A DNA stretch of 64,000 nt from the NCBI GenBank assembly GCA_964510855.1, contig CAZEDB010000006.1, positions 1 through 64,000 of the forward strand. Reading direction: 5' to 3'. The notes under the pieces are model-generated. The model searched no databases. It had not been told where the DNA came from and saw only the letters and a program-made list of their open reading frames with translations. The first letter of the stretch is position 1. Every line of letters begins with the position of its first letter. A program made the position numbers and the translations under genes. Below are positions 26,486 to 35,770 of the stretch, in pieces. Source of the stretch: UBA8828 sp964510855. GTDB taxonomy: Bacteria > Verrucomicrobiota > Verrucomicrobiia > Opitutales > UBA953.

Positions 26486-27351
26486 GCTAGGGACTCGAGA
26501 CGGCGCACGACTTCATCGATTAAAAACGCCGGCGTTGAAGCACCCGCGGTTACGCCCACGGTGCCAAAGCGCCGCAAGGTCGTATCATCGAGTTCAGCTG
26601 CAGTCTCGATGTGAAAGCAAATCATACCCGACATCTCCACCAACTTAGCGAGCTTAACGGTATTGGCTGAGTGACGGCCACCAATCACGATCACAGCTTC
26701 GGCACCTTCTGACTTAAGTTGTTGGATATCACCCTGACGGTCTTTGGTTGCGCCACAAATAGTATCAAAGACTAGCGCGTGGGGATAAAGCGTACGAAGG
26801 TAAGCCGCAAGTCGCTCAAATTCATCGGTGAACATGGTCGATTGCGACACCATACAAACTTGGCTACCGAGTGCTGGTAAGGCATCAATTTCAGCTTCGG
26901 TACGAATCACATGCCCTTTGCCTTCCGCATAGCCCAATAAGCCGATAACTTCAGGGTGCTTGGGGTCACCAAAAATCACCGTGGCGTAGCCGCGCTTGGC
27001 ATGCATACGAATTTTTCCCGCGATGATCCCAACGTCAGGGCAAGTCGCATCACGAAATTCCATGCCTAAAGACTTTAAATAAGCCCGACGCTCAGGAGAA
27101 ATACCGTGAGCACGTACCACCATCACGGCTTTAGAGGCATCTCCCGTAACTGAAACTTCCGCTTGGCTTTGATAGTCACCGACCTCCCGCACCCCTTCTT
27201 GGGTCAGGACTTCCATCATTTGGCGATTATGGATTAAAGGACCGTCGGTGTAGACGGGGTGCCGCCCTGCACGCGCAAAATCCCGGGCAATGTCGATGGC
27301 ACGTTCGACCCCCCAGCAAAAACCCGCAGATTTGGCACGCAGCACCTTCAT
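26482..27351 (-). CDS. ispH: 4-hydroxy-3-methylbut-2-enyl diphosphate reductase
   Basis: The last MEP-pathway enzyme, which produces IPP and DMAPP. The 289-residue protein carries the cluster cysteines Cys12 (AGFCWGVERA), Cys104 (DATCPDVG) and Cys199 (DTICGATKDRQ), plus the substrate histidines His41, His82 and His132. The length is slightly below E. coli IspH (316). It is convergent with gpmI with overlapping stops and divergent from the PQQ-type dehydrogenase 90 bases away. Confidence 0.95.
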   Translation of the reverse strand: MKVLRAKSAGFCWGVERAIDIARDFARAGRHPVYTDGPLIHNRQMMEVLTQEGVREVGDYQSQAEVSVTGDASKAVMVVRAHGISPERRAYLKSLGMEFRDATCPDVGIIAGKIRMHAKRGYATVIFGDPKHPEVIGLLGYAEGKGHVIRTEAEIDALPALGSQVCMVSQSTMFTDEFERLAAYLRTLYPHALVFDTICGATKDRQGDIQQLKSEGAEAVIVIGGRHSANTVKLAKLVEMSGMICFHIETAAELDDTTLRRFGTVGVTAGASTPAFLIDEVVRRLESLA

Positions 27352-27441
27352 AAAACTGACCTTACAGGCTTAGACTCGGGTTTCAAGACAGACTCACTGG
27401 CGAGACTAGACATCTGCCAGTTTGCTCCTAAATCCTTACCT

Positions 27442-28674
27442 ATGCGTCTCATCCTGCCTTTTTGCCTACTGGCGAATCTGCTCGTGGCCAATGACCTGCC
27501 CTACCGCACCGAAAACGCTCTGGACGGTCTTACCTTCTCTCAGCCTCTCGGACTAGCCTACGCCCCTAATGACCGTGACACGCTCTACGTCTTGGAGAAA
27601 ACCGGAGTGATTGTAGCAGTCCGCGGTCTCACAAGTGGGAAACCCACGAAACAGCCCTTCTTAGATCTCACCCAACCGCGGGATGGGAAACTCGAGACCT
27701 CCAGCGAATGCGGAGTCCTAGGATTAGCGTTCCATCCCAATTACGAACGCAACCGACACCTCTTTGTTTTTTATAGTCTTAAGGTTGGGGGTAAACTCCA
27801 TCAACGCATCTCACGCTTTACCGCCGCGAGTGATGGACGTAGCGCTAATCCCTCCAGCGAAGTAGTTTTTATTTCTCAACCCGACCCAGCTTCTAATCAT
27901 AACGGGGGCGATCTTCACTTCGGACCCGATGGCATGCTCTATATTGCCTGTGGCGATGGCGGCGCCGCAGATGACCGCTTTGATACCTCGCGGCGCATCG
28001 ATGGCGGTTTCTTCTCTGCTGTCTACCGTATCGATGTCGATAAACGCGTAGGTGGACTCAAACCCAACCCGCATGAAGCCGTCATCCGCGGCGCCGATGG
28101 CGAAGCCCACTATTTAATTCCAGCAGATAATCCTTTTCTACGCACCCGACACCATCGCGGAGAAGAGGTTAAGGTAGCAAATCTGCGGGGCGAAACCTGG
28201 GCTACGGGTCTTCGTAATGCCTGGCGCATCAGTTACGATGCACCCACGCGTCGTTGGTTCACGGGTGATGTCGGACAAAATGAAATTGAGGAAGTCAATA
28301 TCCTCGTACCCGGAGGCGACTATGGTTGGAGCATCCGCGAAGGGAGCAAAGCCTTTGGCCGCGCCAAAGGTGTCGTTGGTCGAGGTCGCATCATCGACCC
28401 TATCTTTCAGTACGGACGGGACTTAGGGGCCTCGATTACGGGAGGACTGGTCTATAGGGGGAAAGCCCAACCCGAGTTAACGGGAGCCTATGTTTACGGT
28501 GACTTCGCCTCAGGCAGAATCTTCGCGCTGCGCGAACGCGCAGGCCGCTGGCAAAATCAGACGCTAGCTAAAGATGGCTCGGTGGCAGCCTTTGGTGTTA
28601 ATCCCGCCAATGGGGATCTGCTCTTCTGCAACATGGGCGGAGGTACGGTACGGCGTTTAGTCGTCCGCAAATAA
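27442..28674 (+). CDS. secreted PQQ-type sugar dehydrogenase (GSDH family)
   Basis: The ATG at 27442 opens a signal peptide (MRLILPFCLLANLLVAN). About 390 residues of the glucose/sorbosone dehydrogenase six-bladed propeller follow, with SNHNGGDLHFGPDGMLYIA, GDGGAADD, RNAWRISYD and GGDYGWSIREG. Members oxidise sugars or aldoses in the periplasm with PQQ, though many relatives have unknown substrates. No PQQ biosynthesis genes are in the window. At 410 residues it has no extra cytochrome domain. The stop is 11 bases from the convergent discoidin-domain gene. Confidence 0.87.
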   Translation: MRLILPFCLLANLLVANDLPYRTENALDGLTFSQPLGLAYAPNDRDTLYVLEKTGVIVAVRGLTSGKPTKQPFLDLTQPRDGKLETSSECGVLGLAFHPNYERNRHLFVFYSLKVGGKLHQRISRFTAASDGRSANPSSEVVFISQPDPASNHNGGDLHFGPDGMLYIACGDGGAADDRFDTSRRIDGGFFSAVYRIDVDKRVGGLKPNPHEAVIRGADGEAHYLIPADNPFLRTRHHRGEEVKVANLRGETWATGLRNAWRISYDAPTRRWFTGDVGQNEIEEVNILVPGGDYGWSIREGSKAFGRAKGVVGRGRIIDPIFQYGRDLGASITGGLVYRGKAQPELTGAYVYGDFASGRIFALRERAGRWQNQTLAKDGSVAAFGVNPANGDLLFCNMGGGTVRRLVVRK

Positions 28675-28685
28675 ATCAAAGTCGA

Positions 28686-29339
28686 TTACTTCTTAGCGGG
28701 CACACCCCAAACCTCGACTTCGACATAGTCGTTCGAGGGGTTGGAAGTATTACCATGGGAATGAAGGCGAACGTATTGAGCTTTCACCCCTTTACCCACG
28801 ATAACTTTACCTTCATGGCTTTCAATATAGCAAAGGTCTTTACCCTTACCGAAACCTAGCTTGTTAGCATCATCGTTATTAAAGAGCGTGGTGACGTCGG
28901 TCTTAAACTCAGGATCCGAGGAAACCTGAACAACCACGGCATAGTAGACGCGAAGCTCGCGGTGAAAGTGCCAGACTGCAATCGCGGCAATTTCGGCAGG
29001 CGCACCTAAATCAATTTGTACCCATTGATGGCCCCGGGGTAACTCAACCTCGTACCCCTCATCAGCCGCCTTATCGCCATCAGTCACATAGGTTAAGTCG
29101 CCTGCTACGGGTTCACGGGCACTCGAGGTGACCTCTTTACCCAAAGCTAAATTCACCGCTTGGGCAGGCACTTGGGGTAAAACGCGTGGGGTCTTGGCGG
29201 CGGGTTCCAGATTCGTGACCGTCATCGGGCGAGGGGTGCCCGCTACCGCTGGTTTGGGTAACTCAAGGGGCAACGGCTTAGTGGCCTCGGCAGCGAGGGC
29301 AACACTGGCTAAGCAGATAAGGGCAAAGTTTAGGTACAT
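28686..29339 (-). CDS. exported F5/8 type C (discoidin-like) domain protein
   Basis: The 217-residue protein has a signal peptide (MYLNFALICLASVALAAEA), a proline-rich spacer to about residue 65, and one beta-sandwich domain. That domain starts NLALGKEVTSSAREP and includes WVQIDLGAPAEIAAIAVWHF and later YVRLHSHGNTS. This is the galactose-binding-like fold used for carbohydrate or surface binding. No catalytic domain is attached. It stands alone downstream of the histidine kinase gene. Confidence 0.82.
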   Translation of the reverse strand: MYLNFALICLASVALAAEATKPLPLELPKPAVAGTPRPMTVTNLEPAAKTPRVLPQVPAQAVNLALGKEVTSSAREPVAGDLTYVTDGDKAADEGYEVELPRGHQWVQIDLGAPAEIAAIAVWHFHRELRVYYAVVVQVSSDPEFKTDVTTLFNNDDANKLGFGKGKDLCYIESHEGKVIVGKGVKAQYVRLHSHGNTSNPSNDYVEVEVWGVPAKK

Positions 29340-29374
29340 GGTGCGTTAGACAAGAAGAGAGTGGTGCAAGTTCC

Positions 29375-30523
29375 TTAGCTTAAGCGACGAACACGCCGGT
29401 GGCGCTGAGGAAAACGGAGGGTAACGGTCGTGCCCTTACCTGGCTGACTGGCAATATCAACCCGGCCGCCATGGGCGCGAAGAATGCGCAATACAATGAG
29501 TAAACCTAAGCCCGAGCCGTCCTGCTTAGTCGTGTAGTAAGCATCAAAAACTCGCGTCAATTTATCGGCGGCGATGCCTACCCCGCTGTCGGCTACTTCA
29601 AGCACGACCCAGTCGTCTTCTGAGCGCGCACGCACGATGAGATCACCTCCGCGGTCCATAGCTTCGAGGGCATTTTTAAGGACATTGAAAAACGCCTGCT
29701 GGATCTGATCGCGATCCGCAAGCACCGCGGGTAAATCGCCTACCACATCAACGGTGGCGCGTACGCCGAGTTGCTCCATTTGATTACGCAGCAGCGCCAA
29801 CGAACTTGCGACTACTTCAAGCAGTTGGGTCTCGACTAAATTAGGGCGAATCGGACGAACCGCCCCAAGGAAGTTTCGCACGATGCCATCAAGGCGACGC
29901 ACTTCACCTTCTAAAATTTCTACGGTTTCAAGCCCCTTCTCCCCCTCCTTACCTTGGGTCGCCAAACGCTTACGCAACACATGCAAATGCAAGGTCAGAG
30001 CATTTAGGGGGTTACCAATCTCATGTGCCACACCCGCAGCCAGCGTCATAATCGAATCCATTCGCTCGCTCTCGACTCGATCTTCAGTGGCAACGCGCTC
30101 AGACGAAATATCCGCTAGGACCGCCACGCGTAGCGGTTGACCTTGGGTTGGACCTTCAACTTCCGCGAGGTGGACGCGTAAAATCCTGGGTTCAGGGTAA
30201 GCAACCTCAACCTCACGCGATTGAGTAGCCGCACCCACCGTAGGCTCAAGGGCTGCGGCCAACTCAGGTGAGAAGCGCGGCGGGTTATCGCCCGCAGCAT
30301 CATCCGCCCCCAAGCCCGTCATGGCTAAGGCAGCAGGATTCGCATAAGCAATTCGACCTCCCTCCTCCAAGACGAGCACGCCCTCACGCAGGGTTTCTAA
30401 AACCGTCTCCATTAAGTTGCGCTCACGGTCGAGGCGGCGGGCCAAAATCGCTAAGTTGTGGGAATCTAAATCTTCAACCCGTCCGAGGAGACGATCAAAA
30501 CGACTGGAGCGACGGCGACTCAT
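29375..30523 (-). CDS. PAS-containing sensor histidine kinase, NtrB-like, soluble
   Basis: This 382-residue cytosolic kinase has no membrane segment. It has an N-terminal helical part (1-40), a PAS-type domain (about 40-140), a HisKA domain with phospho-acceptor His167 in AAGVAHEIGNPLNAL, and an HATPase domain with DSGVGIA and GSGLGLLI boxes. The H-box style is that of NtrB-type kinases that feed sigma-54 activators. No response regulator is adjacent, so it is an orphan here. Its ATG overlaps the coaB stop by four bases, placing it at the end of the yraN-zwf-opcA-rdgB-coaB series. Confidence 0.88.
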   Translation of the reverse strand: MSRRRSSRFDRLLGRVEDLDSHNLAILARRLDRERNLMETVLETLREGVLVLEEGGRIAYANPAALAMTGLGADDAAGDNPPRFSPELAAALEPTVGAATQSREVEVAYPEPRILRVHLAEVEGPTQGQPLRVAVLADISSERVATEDRVESERMDSIMTLAAGVAHEIGNPLNALTLHLHVLRKRLATQGKEGEKGLETVEILEGEVRRLDGIVRNFLGAVRPIRPNLVETQLLEVVASSLALLRNQMEQLGVRATVDVVGDLPAVLADRDQIQQAFFNVLKNALEAMDRGGDLIVRARSEDDWVVLEVADSGVGIAADKLTRVFDAYYTTKQDGSGLGLLIVLRILRAHGGRVDIASQPGKGTTVTLRFPQRHRRVRRLS

Positions 30524-31167
30524 CGGGCCACGAGATGCGCTGCAAGGTGGGCAATTAAATCGCGGGCTACAACCGATTTTGCCGCTGGCCCCAAGACCAC
30601 GCGTGAGCCGTCGCGACCCAAGACTACGAGCCGATTGGTGTCGGCACCAAACGCACTTCCAGACCCGCTCACAGTATTGGCAGCGATGAAATCAAGCCCC
30701 TTAGCAACTAGTTTGTGTTGGGCGTGCTTTTCGATGTCACTGGTTTCGGCCGCAAACCCCACCAGCAACTGCTGCGAGGTACGACGGGACGACATGATTT
30801 TAAGAATATCCGGGCAGGCTTCGAGTTCGAGCTTAGGCACGCCTGCTTCGCGCTTAATTTTTTGGGCCTGGGGAGCTAGCGGACGCCAGTCGCTCACCGC
30901 CGCGGTGGCTATAAAAATATCGCTGGCCCCAAAAAGCCCGTCGACTTGGTGGAGCATCTGCTCGGCCGAAACCACGGGATACAAGACCACCCCCTCGGGT
31001 TCAGGTAAACTCACCGGCCCAGCCACGAGATCAACCGTCCAACCCCGCTCACGTGCGGCAGCGGCCAGCGCAAACCCCATCTTACCGGTCGAGGGGTTAC
31101 TCAAAAAGCGTACCGGATCGAGAAACTCTCGAGTTGGACCTGCGGTTATGAGGCAACGTAAAGCCAC
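30520..31167 (-). CDS. coaB: phosphopantothenate-cysteine ligase domain protein (stand-alone CoaB)
   Basis: The protein starts MALRCLITAGPTREFLDPVR and continues FLSNPSTGKMGFALA, the hallmark of the CoaB half of bacterial Dfp/CoaBC. FIATAAVSDWRP and KIKREAGVPKLEL follow further on. It couples cysteine to 4'-phosphopantothenate in coenzyme A synthesis. The CoaC decarboxylase half is missing, so that step must be encoded elsewhere. No ATG exists: the GTG at 31167 gives the typical N-terminus (215 residues), while a TTG at 31212 would add 15 basic residues. It lies in the zwf operon. Confidence 0.85.
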   Translation of the reverse strand: MALRCLITAGPTREFLDPVRFLSNPSTGKMGFALAAAARERGWTVDLVAGPVSLPEPEGVVLYPVVSAEQMLHQVDGLFGASDIFIATAAVSDWRPLAPQAQKIKREAGVPKLELEACPDILKIMSSRRTSQQLLVGFAAETSDIEKHAQHKLVAKGLDFIAANTVSGSGSAFGADTNRLVVLGRDGSRVVLGPAAKSVVARDLIAHLAAHLVAR

Positions 31168-31233
31168 GCTGTATTCATAACGACTCCCACGCTTGCGGAA
31201 AGCGGAAAGCAATGGCGCCGACTCAATTTCGGG

Positions 31234-31833
31234 TCAGTCCAGATTTAACCAAGCCGCTAGAGCGACAAAAGCCCGCGCCCGGTGACTAAGCTGGTCTTTT
31301 ACTTGAGGAGAAAGTTGGGCAAAGGAATGCACATAGCCTTGGGGTACAAAAAGCGCGTCGTAGCCAAAACCTCCCTCACCTTGGGCTTCGGTTAAAATTT
31401 TTCCCTCACAGTAGCCCGTGAACTCAACGTCCTCAGCGTCGGGACCTAGGAGTACCAAGTGGCAGGTAAAACGTGCCTGACGTTGCTCGGGCGCCACCTC
31501 CTTAAGCGCCAGGAGTAGCTTAGCCCGATTCTCAGCATCGGTCGCATTTGGCCCCGCATACACAGCTGAGTCTACGCCGGGTGCCCCGTTGAGCGCAGGA
31601 CACGAAAGCCCACTGTCATCGGCGAGCACCCAAGCATCTGCCGGCGCAAGACGCCTTAGGGCTTCCGCCTTTAAACGGGCATTGCCGTGAAACGTCCCCG
31701 CCGTCTCGTCGACTTTTGGCATACCACCTACGGCGCGTGCACTCAAAACCTCGCAGACGATACCTGCTTCACGAAAAAGTCGGCCAAACTCTTCTGCCTT
31801 GTGCGTATTGCCGGTGGCCAAGATGAGACGCAT
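31234..31833 (-). CDS. rdgB: XTP/dITP diphosphatase
   Basis: A 199-residue Ham1/RdgB protein that removes non-canonical purine nucleoside triphosphates. It begins MRLILATGNTHKAEEFGRLF and has the DETAGTFHGNARLKA, LADDSGLSCPALNGAPGV and GGFGYDALFVPQG motifs. The ATG at 31833 is preferred to the GTG three bases upstream. It sits 12 bases after the opcA stop in the same operon. Confidence 0.95.
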   Translation of the reverse strand: MRLILATGNTHKAEEFGRLFREAGIVCEVLSARAVGGMPKVDETAGTFHGNARLKAEALRRLAPADAWVLADDSGLSCPALNGAPGVDSAVYAGPNATDAENRAKLLLALKEVAPEQRQARFTCHLVLLGPDAEDVEFTGYCEGKILTEAQGEGGFGYDALFVPQGYVHSFAQLSPQVKDQLSHRARAFVALAAWLNLD

Positions 31834-31845
31834 CACAAACAGACT

Positions 31846-32805
31846 TTAGAAAAATAAAGCCTCACCGAGCGCAAACTCAGGCGACGAAAAAGGAACCGCG
31901 AGATCAAAGGCACGGTGCGTGGTGGCAAAATCAAGAGCCACGGTAGACTTAGTTCCGGTCTCGGCGTGCTCCCAAGCAAAGTGATTGCCGTTGTCGTAAT
32001 CCCACTCCACCGCCAGGCAGGAACCCAGCCGACAGGCACTATCAAGGGTGAAACTCGCGGTTAAAGGCTGACGCGATTGCGTAGCACAAGCCGTAAGCGC
32101 GGTTTGCATCCAACCCAGTAAGCCAAAGGCCTCGCCCCGGTGCGTTGGTCCATGGATGACGCGCACTGAACTCAAGCCGCGAACTAAATCCGTCGGGGTA
32201 TGACCACTAAGAAACTGACCCAAGGCCTGACGCACGGGCAGACAACGGGCAAAAGCTAAATCACGCACAACATCAGGCCGGGGCCAAGCCAGCGCAAAAG
32301 GAGCATCACCGTCAACCGATCGGTCCATCACCACGCGTGTGAAGCGAGCAGCGAAACCCATCCAGTGGGTCAACTCCTCAGCAGCCACCCGGTGCGTCCA
32401 AAGGTAAGCGGGCAGATCGCCTTCCAACCAAGTTGAGAGTAAGGATTCGAGCTCAGGTGTGTGTCGACCATGTGCTAGTAAGAGTGCCTCACAGCAACGC
32501 TTACCTCGTCGTGCCGTATCTAAGAAACAAGCCACATGAACTTTCGCCTCAGGCGCTTCAGTCCCGCCGCGCTCGACTAGAACAATTAAGCGCGATGGGT
32601 AACGACGGGCAAAGGCTTGAGCTTGCTCAAACAGAACGGCTGCTTCTTCGGGCGGGGTGGTTGCACCTAATAGCAAAACGACATTCATCTGCGAAGCCCG
32701 TACGACTTCATCACCTTCTGCCGCCCAGGCATGAGCTAAGGTAGCCAAGGCCTCGCGAACGGGCACCGGGGAGCCCGGCAAGGCAGCAAGGACGTCTGAA
32801 GCCAT
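31846..32805 (-). CDS. opcA: OpcA-type glucose-6-phosphate dehydrogenase assembly protein
   Basis: The 319-residue protein directly follows zwf and has the OpcA pattern: VVLLLGATTPPEEA, RYPSRLIVLVERG, and a later DLPAYLWTHR. OpcA is known in cyanobacteria and actinobacteria as an activator or assembly factor of G6PDH. The adjacency to zwf (three bases) is itself strong support. A GTG and an ATG are adjacent at the start; the ATG at 32805 is annotated. Confidence 0.85.
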   Translation of the reverse strand: MASDVLAALPGSPVPVREALATLAHAWAAEGDEVVRASQMNVVLLLGATTPPEEAAVLFEQAQAFARRYPSRLIVLVERGGTEAPEAKVHVACFLDTARRGKRCCEALLLAHGRHTPELESLLSTWLEGDLPAYLWTHRVAAEELTHWMGFAARFTRVVMDRSVDGDAPFALAWPRPDVVRDLAFARCLPVRQALGQFLSGHTPTDLVRGLSSVRVIHGPTHRGEAFGLLGWMQTALTACATQSRQPLTASFTLDSACRLGSCLAVEWDYDNGNHFAWEHAETGTKSTVALDFATTHRAFDLAVPFSSPEFALGEALFF

Positions 32806-32808
32806 CAC

Positions 32809-34356
32809 TTAGCGGCCGGCGTTGCGCCAGGCGTGGCCCTGCTTGGCTAATAAGGCATCGGCCGCAGCCGGACCCCACGAACCTGCAGGATAGGATTCTA
32901 AACCTTTTCGTCCTGCCTGAGCCCAATCTTGAAGCAGAGGCGTGTAGAGACGCCATGAGGCCTCAGTTTCATCGCCCCGAATGAATAGGGTGCGGTCGCC
33001 AATAATAGCATCGAGGATGAGGCGCTCATAAGCTTCGGGGGTATCCGAGCCATAGGTTGCGGCATATCGGAAGCTCAGTCGCACGGGCTGGGTGCGCGGT
33101 TCAAGTCCGGGAACTTTGGAATTCAAAATTAAGGTCGAACCTTCGTCTGGCTGAATCTGAATCACCAAACGGTTAGCAGCAATATTGTCATAACGACCGT
33201 CCACTGCAAACAGACCATCCACCGGCTGTTTAAATTGAATGGCGATTTCAGAGACGCGTCGGGCAAGACGTTTCCCCGAGCGTAAGTAGAAGGGCACGCC
33301 CGCCCAACGATCATTTTCGACGCTCAAGCGCACCGCACTAAAGGTCTCGGTTCCTGAGGTCTGAGGGATGTCACGTTCTTCAAGGTAGCCTGGGACATGT
33401 TCACCTGCCGCTAAACCAGGGGTATATTGACCTCGTACCGCATCGCCACCCGAACCTAAGCGGAGCGCCCGAATGGCATCGAGTAAACGCACCTTTTGAT
33501 CGCGGATGGCTTCAGGTGAAAGCGAGCTCGGGGCATCCATCGCCGTCAAAGCCAGCAACTGCATGGTATGATTTTGAATCATATCCCGTGTCGCCCCCGA
33601 CTGGTCGTAATACCCCCCACGTGACCCAACGCCGAGCTCTTCGGCGACCGATATTTGCACGTGGTCGACGTGGCGTCGGTTCCAAAGCGGTTCGAGAATC
33701 GGATTGGCAAAACGCAGCACGAGTAAGTCCTGTACGGTTTCCTTACCTAAATAGTGATCGATGCGGTAAACCTGGTTCTCGCGGAAATTTCGGTTAATCA
33801 CCGAATTAAGTTCAACCGCCGAAGCCAGATCGTGGCCAAAAGGTTTTTCGATAATGACTTTACTTTCCGCCGGCGTTCCCAGCCCTCGAGCGGCGAGCCC
33901 GCTCGCTCCCAGGTTTTCAACAATCGGCACAAAGACGGAAGGGGGCGTGGAAACGTAGCTAACCAGTTGCAGAGGGCGACCCGCCGTGCGCTCGATAGCA
34001 GAAACTTTATTCGCTAAGGCAACAAATGCAGCGGGGTCGTCGTAAGCACCCGCTTGATAATGGACGGCGGCTTCGACCCGACGCCAAATGTCGGGATTAA
34101 AGGGACGACGGGAAAACTTCGCGAGGTCTGCTGCCGCCGAGGCGCGAAAAGCGTCATCAGGTAAAGGCTTACGACCAAAACCAATCAGAGCGAAATCAGC
34201 GGGGAGCAGATTATCAACCGCGAGGTTGTAAAGCGCAGGAAGAAGTTTGCGCGAGGTAAGGTCGCCCGAAGCCCCAAAGATGACGAGGCAGGTCGGCGGA
34301 GCACCACGGTGCTTGCTTAGGCCAGAGAGGAAGGGGTGTCGCTCGGGGGCGGACAT
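32809..34356 (-). CDS. zwf: glucose-6-phosphate 1-dehydrogenase
   Basis: The 515-residue enzyme opens the oxidative pentose-phosphate pathway. The nucleotide motif GASGDLTSRKL is at 28-38, the conserved EKPFG at 170-174, and the active-site signature RIDHYLGKE at 198-206. The ATG at 34356 is chosen because the in-frame upstream extension is proline-rich and overlaps the neighbouring yraN gene. It begins five bases after the yraN stop and is followed by its helper opcA. Confidence 0.96.
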   Translation of the reverse strand: MSAPERHPFLSGLSKHRGAPPTCLVIFGASGDLTSRKLLPALYNLAVDNLLPADFALIGFGRKPLPDDAFRASAAADLAKFSRRPFNPDIWRRVEAAVHYQAGAYDDPAAFVALANKVSAIERTAGRPLQLVSYVSTPPSVFVPIVENLGASGLAARGLGTPAESKVIIEKPFGHDLASAVELNSVINRNFRENQVYRIDHYLGKETVQDLLVLRFANPILEPLWNRRHVDHVQISVAEELGVGSRGGYYDQSGATRDMIQNHTMQLLALTAMDAPSSLSPEAIRDQKVRLLDAIRALRLGSGGDAVRGQYTPGLAAGEHVPGYLEERDIPQTSGTETFSAVRLSVENDRWAGVPFYLRSGKRLARRVSEIAIQFKQPVDGLFAVDGRYDNIAANRLVIQIQPDEGSTLILNSKVPGLEPRTQPVRLSFRYAATYGSDTPEAYERLILDAIIGDRTLFIRGDETEASWRLYTPLLQDWAQAGRKGLESYPAGSWGPAAADALLAKQGHAWRNAGR

Positions 34357-34361
34357 AAAAG

Positions 34362-34766
34362 TTAGGGGCGGCGGGTACGAAGGAGTGAAACTCCGACATG
34401 TTGGACAATGCGGGGTGGGAGGGAGTGGCAAACCAGAACTTCAATTAGATCAAAACGAACATGCGGGGCACCCCCAATCGACCGGAGCCAAGCCGCGGCT
34501 GCCCGGCGTAGCGCCCGGCGCTTACGGGCATTGACCGCGCGCCGCCCTGCCCCAGCCTCTTCAGCCGTCCGGGTCTTGACTTCAACAAAGACCAAGACGC
34601 CCCGCTCCAGCACAATTAGGTCCAATTCATCCCGCCCGCACCGCCAGTTTCGGCCTAATACTTCTGCCCCTTTAGCTTGATAATGCACCGCAGCCAGGGA
34701 CTCCCCTCTTGCTCCTAGAGAGGGCGGGTTAAAGAGCTGCTTAAGCCAAGTTATGAAACGCTGCAT
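34362..34766 (-). CDS. yraN: YraN/UPF0102 family nuclease-like protein
   Basis: The 134-residue protein has the UPF0102 pattern: GARGESLAAVHYQAKGAEVL, NWRCGRDELDLIV and VFVEVKTRT. This is an endonuclease-like fold with the D-x-n-ExK catalytic layout. Its biological role is poorly known. The ATG at 34766 is preferred to a TTG at 34775. It is the first gene of the minus-strand operon leading to zwf. Confidence 0.9.
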   Translation of the reverse strand: MQRFITWLKQLFNPPSLGARGESLAAVHYQAKGAEVLGRNWRCGRDELDLIVLERGVLVFVEVKTRTAEEAGAGRRAVNARKRRALRRAAAAWLRSIGGAPHVRFDLIEVLVCHSLPPRIVQHVGVSLLRTRRP

Positions 34767-34861
34767 GGCACCCAATTAAACCCTGCGGGAGGGACGACCA
34801 GCCTGCCCGCATGAGGTTGACTCCCTGAGGAGCCTACCTTGGCTACAACCTATTCCTAACC

Positions 34862-35704
34862 ATGAAACACCTTATTTTAGTTTTTAGCCTCCTGCTCCAA
34901 GGCATTACCGCCACCCAAGCAAACCCACTGCCCGATAACCTCAAGCAAGACGGCTGGTGGATTGGAGCCCAAGCTTGGACCTTTAATCGCTACACCGCAT
35001 TTGAAGCTATCACCCGCACAAAAGAATCAGGAGGCAATGTGATTGAACTTTTCCCGGGCCAAGTGCTCCAACCTGGATCGAAGGTTAAAGTCCATCACAC
35101 CATGAGTGTGGCTGACCGAGAATTACTACTCGCGGAGTGCCGCCGCGTAGGGGTGCAACCTGTAAGCTACGGTGTGGTCAAAGCGAGTAATTTGAAAGAA
35201 GTCCGAGAAATTCTGAGTTTTGCCAAGGCCATGGGCATGGCGATGGTGTCGACCGAATCGACCGAGATTGTCGCAGACTGGGAAGTAGGCGTGCGAGAAT
35301 TCGATTTAAAAGTAGGCTTTCACCATCACCCTGGATCCTTGAATCGCCCTGACTACAAAGTCTGGCACCCGCTCTATTTACTGGGCGTGATTGAAAGTCG
35401 CGACCGTAGGCTGGGAGTTTGCGCCGATAGTGGCCACTGGTGTGGTTCTGGTTTAGATCCGGTTGCCGCGCTCCGCATACTCCGTGGGCGGGTGGTCGCC
35501 GTTCATTTAAAGGATAAAGCCGCCATGGGCGAGGCCCCCGTGGTAACCGTGGGCAAGGGGGTCTTAAATGTCCCAGCCTTTTTAGCCGAGCTCCGAGCCG
35601 GTGGATTTGCGGGCCCAATCGTGGTCGAACACGAGAATGACTGGGCAGATAATCGCCCGCAAGTGACCGAGGCCATCCGCCTCGTGCGCTCGCTCCCTCG
35701 GTAA
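34862..35704 (+). CDS. exported sugar-phosphate isomerase/epimerase-like TIM barrel
   Basis: The 280-residue protein carries a signal peptide (MKHLILVFSLLLQGITATQA) and an AP_endonuc_2/xylose-isomerase-like barrel. Likely metal ligands occur in VIELFPGQ, FHHHPG, CADSGHWC, VVAVHLKD and IVVEHEND. Such exported isomerase-like proteins are frequent in Verrucomicrobiota and Planctomycetota; substrates are mostly unknown. It is a single gene, divergent from yraN and 66 bases before recD2. Its leader lacks a Shine-Dalgarno motif. Confidence 0.85.
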   Translation: MKHLILVFSLLLQGITATQANPLPDNLKQDGWWIGAQAWTFNRYTAFEAITRTKESGGNVIELFPGQVLQPGSKVKVHHTMSVADRELLLAECRRVGVQPVSYGVVKASNLKEVREILSFAKAMGMAMVSTESTEIVADWEVGVREFDLKVGFHHHPGSLNRPDYKVWHPLYLLGVIESRDRRLGVCADSGHWCGSGLDPVAALRILRGRVVAVHLKDKAAMGEAPVVTVGKGVLNVPAFLAELRAGGFAGPIVVEHENDWADNRPQVTEAIRLVRSLPR

Positions 35705-35770
35705 AGCCCCAGGCAAAACGCCTTCTGTCCGTAAGGTTGCCAGCGACGCTAAGCCTCGTCACGTTGAGGC

